From IMG/VR virus record IMGVR_UViG_3300009108_000751, positions 1 through 64,000 of that record: a stretch of DNA of 64,000 nt. One strand, written 5' to 3'. Under the pieces are notes generated by a model. The model saw nothing but the letters and a program-made list of their open reading frames with translations, did no database searches and was not told the origin of the DNA. The first letter of the stretch is position 1. Every line of letters starts with the position of its first letter. This DNA is from a virus. The position numbers and the translations under genes are program-made. This document shows, in pieces, positions 7,018 to 13,653 of the stretch.

Positions 7018-7038
7018 ATCAGCGATTGGAGGCAAGGC

Positions 7039-7908
7039 ATGGCTAAGAATACTGATATTCAAAGGCAATTGAATGCAATACGCGACGAGATGCGTGCTCT
7101 TCACGACAGGCGGGACGAGCTGGTCGAAATTGCCAAGGCTCGCGGCATTCAGCGCTTTGAGGATGCGAACGGCTGCGAGAGGTGCCGAGGTCGTGGTTGG
7201 GTGGTAACCTGGGACACGATGGACATCCTCGACGGCTCGGCCGCCGATTACGGTGACTGCCCTGAAAAGTCCTGCACTCCGGAAACACGCAAAGCCTCGG
7301 GCCTCTATCCCGAGAATAATCGCTACGATCACAACCGCTACACGACCTGGGCACACTTTCACGATCTGGCTGAAGCTGAGCGTGACGAGTGGTTCGGGAT
7401 CGATCCGCAGCTGACCATCCTCAACGACAGGTATAACAACACTGAGATGGCGGCGCGCCCCACAAAGGGTAAGCTGGTCGAGGTGATCGCCAAGGCGAGG
7501 TCACGCAACTCCGCTGCAGCCGGTGTGGTAGGCAAGGTGTTCTGGTATGGCTGCAATGACTGGGGCACCATCAAGGTCGGCATACTGGATATCGATGGCA
7601 ACAAGCACTGGACAACTGAGAAGTCTGTCACTGTGCTCAAACAGAAAGCCGGGAAGGAATACGATCCGACATACGACGAGCAGTATCCCCTCCTGTGCAA
7701 GGTGGTGCGAAAATCCAACAAAGCGATCTGCGTCATGACGCCCGGGGCGAGTAAGTTCACCGGCGGTGAGTGGATCCCGTGGTCGCAGATCCTCAATGCT
7801 GATCAGGTTCGAGAACAGATCGGCAATAAGCTTCTGAAGGATGGTTGCCCGGCGACTGTGATGTTACCACCCTGGTTAGCCAAGAAGAAGGGTTACATTC
7901 GTGGCTGA
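7039..7908 (+). CDS. CxxCxGxG-containing protein, 289 aa
   Basis: The N-terminus is a short coiled coil (MRALHDRRDELVEIAKARG). Next comes CERCRGRGW (about residues 49-57) and a second cysteine pair (CPEKSC) some 25 residues later, forming a DnaJ-like zinc knuckle. The remaining 180 residues look like a beta-rich domain without recognised family. Such knuckles occur in phage proteins that bind nucleic acids or unfolded proteins. One of the larger genes of this region, with its own promoter. Confidence 0.6.
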   Translation: MAKNTDIQRQLNAIRDEMRALHDRRDELVEIAKARGIQRFEDANGCERCRGRGWVVTWDTMDILDGSAADYGDCPEKSCTPETRKASGLYPENNRYDHNRYTTWAHFHDLAEAERDEWFGIDPQLTILNDRYNNTEMAARPTKGKLVEVIAKARSRNSAAAGVVGKVFWYGCNDWGTIKVGILDIDGNKHWTTEKSVTVLKQKAGKEYDPTYDEQYPLLCKVVRKSNKAICVMTPGASKFTGGEWIPWSQILNADQVREQIGNKLLKDGCPATVMLPPWLAKKKGYIRG

Positions 7909-8128
7909 GAAAACTCGGCACTATGAGAAGCAGGTTGCGGTGATCATGCCTCGCTGGTGCATCAACATGATTCTCGACCATCTCGATATGCAGTATGACT
8001 CGCTGCAGCAAGAGCAGGACTTCCACAACCGAGTGGGCGATACAAAGTCCCTTGCCAGTGCTCAGGACGAGCTCAAGCTTTACAGTGACGCGATCGACCA
8101 GATCGCAGGCCAACTGGACAATAGCTAA
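7901..8128 (+). CDS. hypothetical helical protein, 75 aa, GTG start
   Basis: GTG 7901 overlaps the end of the preceding gene by eight bases. Mostly amphipathic helix (CINMILDHLDMQYDSLQQEQ). No family recognised; probably co-translated with the CxxC protein. Confidence 0.55.
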   Translation: MAEKTRHYEKQVAVIMPRWCINMILDHLDMQYDSLQQEQDFHNRVGDTKSLASAQDELKLYSDAIDQIAGQLDNS

Positions 8129-8159
8129 ACATTCTCACTTTTCGATTTACAATGACCTC

Positions 8160-8345
8160 ATGGGTAATGGCGTCAAGATAGATCTGAAGGTGGGTGACTG
8201 GATCCTCACGGGCAGATTCAAGAACAAACGAGAAATGGTAAAGACCATCGGCGTTGATCAGCTGGGACAACCCACTGTTAACGGGAAGCCGATGTTGAAG
8301 TTTCGTATTGCGAAGACAATACCCGAAGGGAAGAAGAAAAAGTGA
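8160..8345 (+). CDS. small basic protein, 61 aa
   Basis: ATG 8160 begins a frame with a small beta-barrel look (IDLKVGDWILTGRFKNKREM) and a lysine-rich tail ending in KKKK. No clear ribosome site precedes it, so the start is uncertain. Its stop overlaps the next gene (GTGA). Possibly nucleic-acid binding, by charge only. Confidence 0.5.
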   Translation: MGNGVKIDLKVGDWILTGRFKNKREMVKTIGVDQLGQPTVNGKPMLKFRIAKTIPEGKKKK

Positions 8346-8725
8346 TTGCTACACTGGTGACGATTCTAGCAGCTGCGCCGTTTACTACTTACGTAGATTG
8401 CTCGAACATCGTGGGCTACGATGAGAAGAAGAACGCGTATCTTATGAAGTGCACGTTAGCAGTAGGAGGAGAAGACAAGTCTAAGGCGAATCTGATTCCA
8501 GTCTACTGCATCATGGACCTCAAGGAAAGCGCTTTCATGTGTAAGTTTGATCTAAAGCCTAAGAGCAACTCAGATAACGCTCCCCGCGGTCACACAGGAT
8601 GGTTACCACAACTCCCGCCGGGCGCCGTTTTGCGATCCATCGTTCAGCAGCAAGAACGTTTGCTCCAGCCGATATGCCCACCAGCAGTCCATTCTCCTGA
8701 GCTAAACGACGAGCTCTCTCAATAG
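8342..8725 (+). CDS. exported cysteine-containing protein, 127 aa, overlapping cysK
   Basis: GTG 8342 overlaps the previous stop by four bases. Residues 1-12 (MIATLVTILAAA) resemble a signal peptide, and four cysteines follow (DC, KC, YC, MC), pointing to a periplasmic, disulphide-bonded product. The last 55 codons run antisense through the 3' end of the cysteine synthase gene (8559-8725), so this tail is probably not conserved. Either the overlap is real or the original end was lost when cysK inserted. Confidence 0.5.
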   Translation: MIATLVTILAAAPFTTYVDCSNIVGYDEKKNAYLMKCTLAVGGEDKSKANLIPVYCIMDLKESAFMCKFDLKPKSNSDNAPRGHTGWLPQLPPGAVLRSIVQQQERLLQPICPPAVHSPELNDELSQ

Positions 8726-9434
8726 CATCTGCTGTCGACACCTTCATGACATCATCCATCTTGGCGGGGTCGAGCAAGAAGTCCTGACCGTCGTTGATTC
8801 CCTGAATGCCGTGATTCTGCGCATCTTCCTCTGGGACAACTAGCACGCATTTATACGTGAGGAACTTGGACTTTTCCTTGTGCTCCCACATCCCCATCAT
8901 TGTTCCCCCGGTACCTGCTCCACCCACGAAACCTGACCATGTCATGGTGGATTCTAGCTGAAGGTGAATCTCTGGGCCCGTGGTTTCCCGATGACACGCT
9001 ACGTTGTCGAGGTTCTCAAATTGCATCGGTGACCAGACATCTCCACCGGTGAGCATCATTTGGTCTCTCAAAGCGATTGCTGCCTCGAAGTCACTGTGTC
9101 CCACCTCGACCACTTCTGCACCAAAAGCACGCATCATCTGCTTGCGCTCCTCGCTCATGTTGCACGGCATGATGATCTTCACGGGATTGCCCAACGCTGC
9201 ACCTGCCGCGGCAAGCGCGATGCCCGTGTTGCCTGAGGTGGCTTCGATGAAAGTGGTGTTCTCGCCGAACTCATCGCGCTCCTGTGCACGTTTGACCACG
9301 TACGCGATCATCCGATCCTTGATGCTGCCAGTGGGGTTGTAAGTTTCCAGCTTGGCGTACAGCTGCTTGGAGATCTTGACTAGGGGTGTATTCCCAACAT
9401 TAGTGAAGTAACCGTTTTGCTTCATTCTCATCAT
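8559..9434 (-). CDS. cysK: cysteine synthase (O-acetylserine sulfhydrylase family)
   Basis: PLP enzyme making cysteine from O-acetylserine and sulphide. Visible motifs: NPTGSIKDR with the PLP lysine K39, substrate loop TSGNTG (66-71), QFENLDNVACHRETTGPEI (138-156), phosphate-binding GGAGTGGT (171-178) and GISAGAN (253-259). 291 residues is slightly short of the usual 300-320. It is the only reverse-strand metabolic gene in the left half and no GTGTAA promoter serves it. Three start ATGs are clustered (9434, 9431, 9425). A cargo metabolic gene is inferred; the CysK/CysM distinction and the true sulphur donor cannot be settled from sequence. Confidence 0.88.
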   Translation of the reverse strand: MMRMKQNGYFTNVGNTPLVKISKQLYAKLETYNPTGSIKDRMIAYVVKRAQERDEFGENTTFIEATSGNTGIALAAAGAALGNPVKIIMPCNMSEERKQMMRAFGAEVVEVGHSDFEAAIALRDQMMLTGGDVWSPMQFENLDNVACHRETTGPEIHLQLESTMTWSGFVGGAGTGGTMMGMWEHKEKSKFLTYKCVLVVPEEDAQNHGIQGINDGQDFLLDPAKMDDVMKVSTADAIERARRLAQENGLLVGISAGANVLAAERWIAKRRPAGVVVTILCDRGERYLSCS

Positions 9435-9492
9435 CCTTGAGAATAACTATACTCGCGAACTCAAAGGAGTATAATAGAGTAAAGGAGGCACA

Positions 9493-10197
9493 ATGTCATA
9501 CTTGGGATATGTAAAGCTCATGACAGCGCACTGCAAAGCGTTTGCAAACCCTACGATCTTAGAGGTCGGAGTCGACAGGGGTCAAACCGCGCTTCCCTTG
9601 ATATCCAACTTGCTCCGCTTATCGAGAGACTTCCGGTACGTTGGCGTCGACATAAGGCATGAACCGTGCTTCAGTGAGCAAATATCTCAGATGGAAGGCG
9701 TCAAGACATACCTGGGAGATAACAACCCGGACTTCAACGTCGCCTACACGATAGAAAACAGCCTGGATATTTTGCCCAACCTTGCAAAAGCAGGTAACAA
9801 GTTTGACCTAATCTTGATAGACGGAGATCATAACTACGGTACCGTCAAGCAAGAGCTATCCTACTTGAACGATCTTTCACACACTCACACAATGGTGATC
9901 TGTGACGACTATCGAGGGCGACACGAGAATAACGACAACTTCTACAAAGATTACGAGTCACACAAAAGTATCGATACCTTTATCGACGTTGAGATTCACC
10001 CGTCTAAAAAAGGCGCCAACCAGGCGATCGATGAGTGGCTAGAGGAACAAGAAGGAAAGTGGTGGGCATACAAGCCGCCTCAGTATGAGCCCATCTTTCT
10101 TTGTGGAAGCGGGATTCTACGTCTCCAGTCGGACGAGCACCCCCGCGGGTTTTCACAACAGGACTACGTGATCACTTACCGCGAACCAGAATCCTAA
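9493..10197 (+). CDS. class I SAM-methyltransferase-fold protein (Methyltransf_24-like)
   Basis: 234 residues behind AAAGGAGG and a TATAAT (9470-9475) that lacks the GTGTAA partner. Motif I is ILEVGVDRGQTA (about 20-31), the second acidic strand is YVGVDIR, and DLILIDGDHNYGTVKQEL followed by MVICDDY forms motifs IV-V. This is the pattern of small-molecule or glycan methyltransferases. Related genes occur at 18214, 41474 and 50243. Substrate unknown. Confidence 0.7.
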   Translation: MSYLGYVKLMTAHCKAFANPTILEVGVDRGQTALPLISNLLRLSRDFRYVGVDIRHEPCFSEQISQMEGVKTYLGDNNPDFNVAYTIENSLDILPNLAKAGNKFDLILIDGDHNYGTVKQELSYLNDLSHTHTMVICDDYRGRHENNDNFYKDYESHKSIDTFIDVEIHPSKKGANQAIDEWLEEQEGKWWAYKPPQYEPIFLCGSGILRLQSDEHPRGFSQQDYVITYREPES

Positions 10198-10321
10198 CGC
10201 TTATCTTGCCGGGAGCTCATAATAAAATCTTCTATACTACTAACACCTATAGCGCATAGATAGACGCACGCTATAGCGCACACACCTCAGACCGGCCATG
10301 CGATCCCTGCGTTCTGTGTCA

Positions 10322-10389
10322 TTTTAGCCAACGCGGGCACGTAAGCCGTTTTAGCGAACGCGCACGTCTACGTCATTTTAGCGAACGCG
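10322..10389 (+). repeat. three direct iterons TTTTAGCGAACGCG, 27-bp period
   Basis: Copies at 10322-10335 (TTTTAGCCAACGCG, one change), 10349-10362 and 10376-10389 are spaced exactly 27 bp. Shortened relatives follow: TTTAGGCGAGCG (10399), TTTAGGCCAGCG (10412), TTTTAGCGAA (10491) and TTTTAGAGAGCG (10515). Regular spacing of about 2.5 helical turns suggests cooperative binding by a replication or packaging protein. Confidence 0.75.
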
Positions 10390-10428
10390 TACGCGCGGTT
10401 TAGGCGAGCGGTTTAGGCCAGCGACGCA

Positions 10429-10642
10429 CAGCAGTGGACATTTGTAATCCCCTCCCATATAAGCGAAGGGCAGTGGTCATCGGGCTACCGTTTTAGCGAA
10501 AGTCTGCGCTGTCATTTTAGAGAGCGATTTTAGTCCCGTGACCACTGCTGCTCTACTTAGGCCCCGCGCGCGCCCTTGATGTCACGTTTTGTCTCTCATT
10601 GTCTCATTTTGTCTCTCGAAGACGCAGTCGGACCCACTGCTG
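10429..10642 (+). repeat. CAGCAGTGG / CCACTGCTG inverted repeats
   Basis: CAGCAGTGG (10429-10437) and GCAGTGGTCA (10470-10479) face TGACCACTGC (10539-10548) and CCACTGCTG (10542-10550, 10634-10642). The 10470/10539 pair is a perfect 10-bp inverted repeat with a 59-nt loop containing one partial iteron. Confidence 0.65.
10587..10617 (+). repeat. TTTTGTCTCTC direct pair
   Basis: TTTTGTCTCTC at 10587-10597 and 10607-10617, a 20-bp period, with an intervening ATTGTCTCA half copy. Part of the non-coding repeat block. Confidence 0.5.
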
Positions 10643-10879
10643 CCAGTCACTCACTGCAAATAAAATGTATAAGCAGTTGTACATTATGTCCACTCACTTT
10701 CTCTCAAATAGAGATGAACATTCCCTATAGCGGGGGTACAATATGAACATAGGTTACCTGAGGGAGATCGAGTGATGGCCCTCGACGATCGCGCAGGCCA
10801 GCGTGTGACTCGTGCACTCGTCTCTCCCTCGCTATAGCGCAACCCATTCAAGCGAGCCACCGCCGGTTCGAGCGAGGTA

Positions 10880-11083
10880 GTGTTGATCAATCTAACTGAT
10901 GAAGAGCTCGACGAGATATCGACTTACACAGGTTTGGATATCGCAATGCAGTACCCGCTCGATGCCACGCCCATCATATTCTTCAGTCATGACGGTCAAG
11001 GCGCCGTCAAGTTCGTCACGGTTCTCAAAGATGCTCCGATCGGCTCAGAGTCGGTGTGTAAGTGGGAGGGGGATGGTTTATAA
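10880..11083 (+). CDS. hypothetical acidic protein, 67 aa, GTG start
   Basis: GTG 10880 has GAGG three bases upstream; TTG 10883 is also possible. Acidic (LTDEELDEISTYTGLD) with a beta-strand-rich second half. The TAA stop lies in the -10 box of promoter 7 and the last nine codons are promoter DNA. No family recognised. Confidence 0.55.
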   Translation: MLINLTDEELDEISTYTGLDIAMQYPLDATPIIFFSHDGQGAVKFVTVLKDAPIGSESVCKWEGDGL

Positions 11084-11084
11084 T
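11056..11084 (+). promoter_or_regulatory. GTGTAA/TATAAT promoter 7
   Basis: GTGTAA 11056-11061, 17-bp spacer, TATAAT 11079-11084. It lies inside the end of the upstream gene, whose stop codon is within the -10. Drives 11113 through a leader carrying CCTGGGGAGG. Confidence 0.85.
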
Positions 11085-11112
11085 AGCCGTGAATAAAGCC
11101 TGGGGAGGCACG

Positions 11113-11682
11113 ATGAAAGTAGAAGTTTACAAGAAGTATCGGCACGGCAAGACCTACGTCTCAGGCGAGCTCAAGGGAGCGGGTGTTTACGACTCTGATC
11201 CGGATCTCGAAGTTGATGGGATCGTGTATCCTCACCGTGATCGCGCCATGCTCATGCTCACTGAAGCTGGTGACAGGGGCGAACTGGTCCTCCAGCTCAT
11301 GCTCAGTGAAGCTCAAGTCGACCACCTGAGGGACGTGCTCTATGAGGTGAGTAAGCAGATGATGGTGGATCGGAACCGGCGAGAGCTGGAGGCAGGACAC
11401 GCCCGACAAAAGCGTGTAAGCGCGGAAGAGGCCGGTTATAATAGGGGTGAAGATAACGGAGACGACTTCATGAAGCCTAAACTCTACTCTTTCAAGTTTC
11501 ACCGCAACGAGTTCGGGGATGTTGGCTTCAACCAGATCATGGCCCCAAGCCTTGAGCACGCCATCGAGTTCGCTAAGGACGAGTTCGAAGGTGGAACCGC
11601 AAATCTCAAGGTTGACGTTGACACCTTCAAGGTGGTCGAAGACGTGAACGCTTACTACAACTCATTCCCGCTGATGGATTAG
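11113..11682 (+). CDS. hypothetical protein, 189 aa; apparent in-frame read-through of two small genes
   Basis: ATG 11113 follows CCTGGGGAGG. The first about 100 residues form one unit with a Leu-rich helix (LVLQLMLSEAQVDHLRDVL). The frame then runs without a stop through promoter 8 (encoding KRVSAEEAGYNRG) into what looks like a separate 70-residue gene starting at 11470. In neighbouring genes the promoter or the bases just before it supply a stop, so this is either a natural fusion or loss of a stop. Both units are unrecognised. Confidence 0.55.
   Translation: MKVEVYKKYRHGKTYVSGELKGAGVYDSDPDLEVDGIVYPHRDRAMLMLTEAGDRGELVLQLMLSEAQVDHLRDVLYEVSKQMMVDRNRRELEAGHARQKRVSAEEAGYNRGEDNGDDFMKPKLYSFKFHRNEFGDVGFNQIMAPSLEHAIEFAKDEFEGGTANLKVDVDTFKVVEDVNAYYNSFPLMD
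11414..11442 (+). promoter_or_regulatory. GTGTAA/TATAAT promoter 8 (internal to a coding frame)
   Basis: GTGTAA 11414-11419, 17-bp spacer, TATAAT 11437-11442. The upstream frame passes through it without stopping. Drives the start at 11470. Confidence 0.8.
11470..11682 (+). CDS. nested small protein, 70 aa, from internal start
   Basis: ATG 11470 has GGAG (11459-11462) and its own promoter 8, so this C-terminal part of the 11113 frame is probably made separately. Sequence: MKPKLYSFKFHRNEFGDVGF, then a helix (SLEHAIEFAKDEF) and an acidic tail. The start resembles other one-domain proteins of this cluster that follow a promoter. No family recognised. Confidence 0.55.
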   Translation: MKPKLYSFKFHRNEFGDVGFNQIMAPSLEHAIEFAKDEFEGGTANLKVDVDTFKVVEDVNAYYNSFPLMD

Positions 11683-11691
11683 GAGAAAGCC

Positions 11692-11922
11692 ATGCAGCTC
11701 GCACACGCTCAAGCGATCGTTGAAGAACTTACACAGACTTTAGGTGTTGAAGCCTCTGTTCGAGAGAACTACTCGGGTCGAGGCATGTATGGCCGTACGA
11801 CCGCGGCGGTCAGCACTCACTACTCGGAAGATGTCGTCGCCGCTGCGCGCGATCTCGGCCTTCCGCTCCGTCGCTCCAACCTCAACGTTGACAGCATGGG
11901 CTTGGGCAAGGTGGTTTACTAG
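11692..11922 (+). CDS. hypothetical protein, 76 aa
   Basis: ATG 11692 behind AGGAG. The helix-strand pattern (AQAIVEELTQTLGVEASVRE) and Gly/Tyr/Arg-rich middle (ENYSGRGMYGRTT) suggest a small nucleic-acid-binding or ferredoxin-like fold, inference only. Followed by a decayed GTGTAA box (11925) without a -10, then promoter 9. Confidence 0.55.
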   Translation: MQLAHAQAIVEELTQTLGVEASVRENYSGRGMYGRTTAAVSTHYSEDVVAAARDLGLPLRRSNLNVDSMGLGKVVY

Positions 11923-11961
11923 TGGTGTAAGTCGTTCGACTCTCACGACGACCCAAGAGCT

Positions 11962-11990
11962 GTGTAAGTTCCGGGGCAGCCTGGTATAAT
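11962..11990 (+). promoter_or_regulatory. GTGTAA/TATAAT promoter 9
   Basis: GTGTAA 11962-11967, 17-bp spacer, TATAAT 11985-11990, then ATCCACG. Its leader (GTAAAGAACAAAGCC) is repeated after promoter 10. Confidence 0.85.
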
Positions 11991-12024
11991 ATCCACGTAA
12001 AGAACAAAGCCTAAGGGGCGCAAC

Positions 12025-12354
12025 ATGGCAACCGGCATCTTCATTCCCAAGCGCGAGATCACCGAAGCTATTCAGCGACACTGTGACCGCATTCAAGAAG
12101 AGCTTAGCAACTCCTTCGATATCGGTGACCCAGTTCAGGCCAGGCACGGTCGGGCACTGTGGGACGCTCAGGTCGAGATTGCTCGAGACAGGCTGGAAGC
12201 CAGAATGGAACAAGCCTTGGGCACTGCGGTGGACGACATCATCGTGGAGCTCGACGACGGTGAGTTCTTCGCTCAAGCAGCGCAAGCAATTGACGAGGAG
12301 GAGACCATTCCCGGTGTCCAACAGCTGTCGGAGTTGTGTAAGCCGCAGCGCTGA
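12025..12354 (+). CDS. hypothetical helical protein, 109 aa
   Basis: ATG 12025, leader shared with the gene at 12398. Long amphipathic helices (EITEAIQRHCDRIQEELSNS; EIARDRLEARMEQAL) and an acidic C-terminal third. The last codons cross promoter 10. No family recognised. Confidence 0.6.
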   Translation: MATGIFIPKREITEAIQRHCDRIQEELSNSFDIGDPVQARHGRALWDAQVEIARDRLEARMEQALGTAVDDIIVELDDGEFFAQAAQAIDEEETIPGVQQLSELCKPQR

Positions 12355-12364
12355 GTGTTATAAT
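12336..12364 (+). promoter_or_regulatory. GTGTAA/TATAAT promoter 10
   Basis: GTGTAA 12336-12341, 17-bp spacer, TATAAT 12359-12364, then ATCCACG. Overlaps the end of the upstream gene. Confidence 0.85.
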
Positions 12365-12397
12365 ATCCACGTAAAGAACAAAGCCTGGGGAGGCAAT

Positions 12398-12721
12398 ATG
12401 GTTTTAGAAGTTCAAACTCACAACGATGGTAACATCAACGTTAACGGCACGTGCCTCCAAGGCTACCTCAACGACACTCAGGGCCAGCAGCTGGTCGAGA
12501 AGTTCGGTGAACCCCTGCTCGGATATCCCGAGGACAAGGTCGAGTTCGAGTGGAACCTCCTGATCGAGGGCAAGCCGATCACGATCTACTCGTGGAAGAA
12601 CTACGGCCAGAAGTCGTTCGAGCAGATCCGGGTGTGGAACGTGGGTGGCAAGAACAAGCAAGTGCTCGACCTCCTCCGTCAGGTCGGGCTCAGGCCCAGT
12701 GAGTCACCCAGCTTTTGGTAG
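12398..12721 (+). CDS. hypothetical beta-rich protein, 107 aa
   Basis: ATG 12398 behind CCTGGGGAGG. The sequence alternates short strands and turns (FEWNLLIEGKPITIYSWKNY) and ends in a helix with PSESPSFW. No family recognised. Own promoter, monocistronic layout. Confidence 0.6.
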   Translation: MVLEVQTHNDGNINVNGTCLQGYLNDTQGQQLVEKFGEPLLGYPEDKVEFEWNLLIEGKPITIYSWKNYGQKSFEQIRVWNVGGKNKQVLDLLRQVGLRPSESPSFW

Positions 12722-12722
12722 T

Positions 12723-12751
12723 GTGTAACTCCAAGGGCAGCTGGTTATAAT
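12723..12751 (+). promoter_or_regulatory. GTGTAA/TATAAT promoter 11
   Basis: GTGTAA 12723-12728, 17-bp spacer, TATAAT 12746-12751, then ATAAACG. Drives the RadA-like ATPase. Confidence 0.85.
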
Positions 12752-12790
12752 ATAAACGAAGAAAACGCAAACAACCTGGGGAGGTTCTAA

Positions 12791-13534
12791 ATGCGACTCA
12801 AAACTCAACATGCCGATATCGAACGCGGCGCAAACATTCTCTCGATCGATATTCCGGACCAGCTCAAGAAGCGCTGCAAGACCGGCATCAAGTTTATCGA
12901 TGACGCTTTCGGTGGCAAGGGCATGACCCCATCGGTCTGCACCCTCTTTACCGGTACGCCAGGTGCGGGTAAGACCACGCTCATGCTCCAGCTGGCTGAC
13001 AGCTTAACGCGTCAAGGCCATGTCTGCCTCTTTAACACGGCAGAGGAAAGCCTCTATCAGGTTCGTGGTGTGGTGGATCGGCTCAAGCTACGCAACGGCT
13101 TCGTCTGCGGCCAGGACAACCATGTCCCCACGCTGCTCAAGCACTGTGATGAGATTCGTGAAGCCAACCCTGGTAAGCAACTCTTCGTCATCATCGACTC
13201 GCTTCAAACGCTGGATGATGGGCACTTCAACTCCGGCCGCATTACGACGGCGACGGCTGAACGCTCACTCCAAGCCATCACGGACTACTGCAAAGAGCAT
13301 TACGCCTGCGCAATCGTGGTTGGCCAGGTGACCAAGTCTGGTAAGATGGCGGGTTCTAACAAGCTCAAGCACATGGTGGACGCTCATTGCCACCTGCGCA
13401 TCGAGGACAGCGAGAAGAGTGAGTTCTTCCAGTACCGCGTCTTCGAGGTTCCCAAGAACCGCTTCGGTGGCGCTGGCCACGGATACGTGCTGGACATGAC
13501 GGCACGCGGACTTCGGGAGTACGGCATTCTCTAG
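12791..13534 (+). CDS. RadA/Sms-like RecA-fold ATPase, core domain only
   Basis: 247 residues behind CCTGGGGAGG. Walker A GTPGAGKTT (55-63), an acidic FNTAEES (81-87), Walker B LFVIIDS (131-137), GQVTKSGKMAG (178-188) and the RadA-defining KNRFG (222-226) are in family order. RadA is a branch-migration helicase in recombination. This version lacks the N-terminal zinc finger and C-terminal Lon-like domain of the roughly 450-residue bacterial protein. A role in phage recombination or replication is inferred. A strong stem-loop overlaps its stop. Confidence 0.8.
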   Translation: MRLKTQHADIERGANILSIDIPDQLKKRCKTGIKFIDDAFGGKGMTPSVCTLFTGTPGAGKTTLMLQLADSLTRQGHVCLFNTAEESLYQVRGVVDRLKLRNGFVCGQDNHVPTLLKHCDEIREANPGKQLFVIIDSLQTLDDGHFNSGRITTATAERSLQAITDYCKEHYACAIVVGQVTKSGKMAGSNKLKHMVDAHCHLRIEDSEKSEFFQYRVFEVPKNRFGGAGHGYVLDMTARGLREYGIL

Positions 13535-13588
13535 GCACAACTCTCCCCAGGGGCGGGAGGTGAGGCAACTCCCTCCCGCCGTGCCTAG
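13531..13588 (+). terminator. large stem-loop after the RadA-like gene
   Basis: CTAGGCAC (13531-13538) pairs with GTGCCTAG (13581-13588) and, inside, GGCGGGAGG (13552-13560) with CCTCCCGCC (13572-13580). The structure overlaps the TAG stop. No long T run follows (GGTCTTGTGTG), so it may be a weak terminator or an mRNA-stabilising 3' hairpin rather than a classical terminator. Confidence 0.6.
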
Positions 13589-13597
13589 GGGTCTTGT

Positions 13598-13626
13598 GTG
13601 TAAGATGAGAAGTCATAGGTTATAAT
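13598..13626 (+). promoter_or_regulatory. GTGTAA/TATAAT promoter 12
   Basis: GTGTAA 13598-13603, 17-bp spacer, TATAAT 13621-13626, then AGCCCTGAAGATAA, a leader also seen after promoter 16. Confidence 0.85.
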
Positions 13627-13653
13627 AGCCCTGAAGATAACAAGGAGCTCCTA

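Larger units (their letters stand above)
10247..10841 (+). repeat. dispersed CTATAGCG boxes
   Basis: CTATAGCGCA occurs at 10247-10256, 10271-10280 and 10832-10841, and CTATAGCGGG at 10725-10734. They bracket the iteron block, so they may be a second protein-binding site class of the same region. Confidence 0.6.
10198..10879 (+). other. 680-bp non-coding region with iterons and inverted repeats (candidate origin or packaging site)
   Basis: No convincing gene lies here; a 20-codon frame at 10775-10837 behind GGGAG is the only candidate. The block contains three iterons, four CTATAGCG boxes, CAGTGG/CCACTG inverted repeats and a 20-bp-period TTTTGTCTCTC pair, all listed separately. Such a concentration of short repeats between a metabolic gene and a run of small early genes resembles a replication origin or packaging site. 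That reading is an inference. Confidence 0.6.

Noticed and set aside
8540-8545. GTGTAA in the exported-protein gene
   Set aside because: Not followed by a -10 at the right spacing; part of codons.
9470-9475. TATAAT before the methyltransferase gene as a GTGTAA promoter
   Set aside because: The expected -35 position reads CTATAC, so it is not of the same class, though it may still be a weak promoter.
10247-10650. CRISPR array
   Set aside because: Repeats are short, degenerate and irregular apart from three at 27 bp; no 28-36-bp repeats with spacers.
10684-10890. 68-codon reverse frame in the repeat block
   Set aside because: No ribosome site, covers repeats, unlikely composition (Arg/Ser).
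11925-11930. Extra GTGTAA box
   Set aside because: No TATAAT 17 bases downstream; probably a decayed copy or chance, 37 bases upstream of real promoter 9.
11740-12321. 193-codon reverse frame in the small-gene array
   Set aside because: It crosses promoter 9 and two forward genes with good ribosome sites; no domain.
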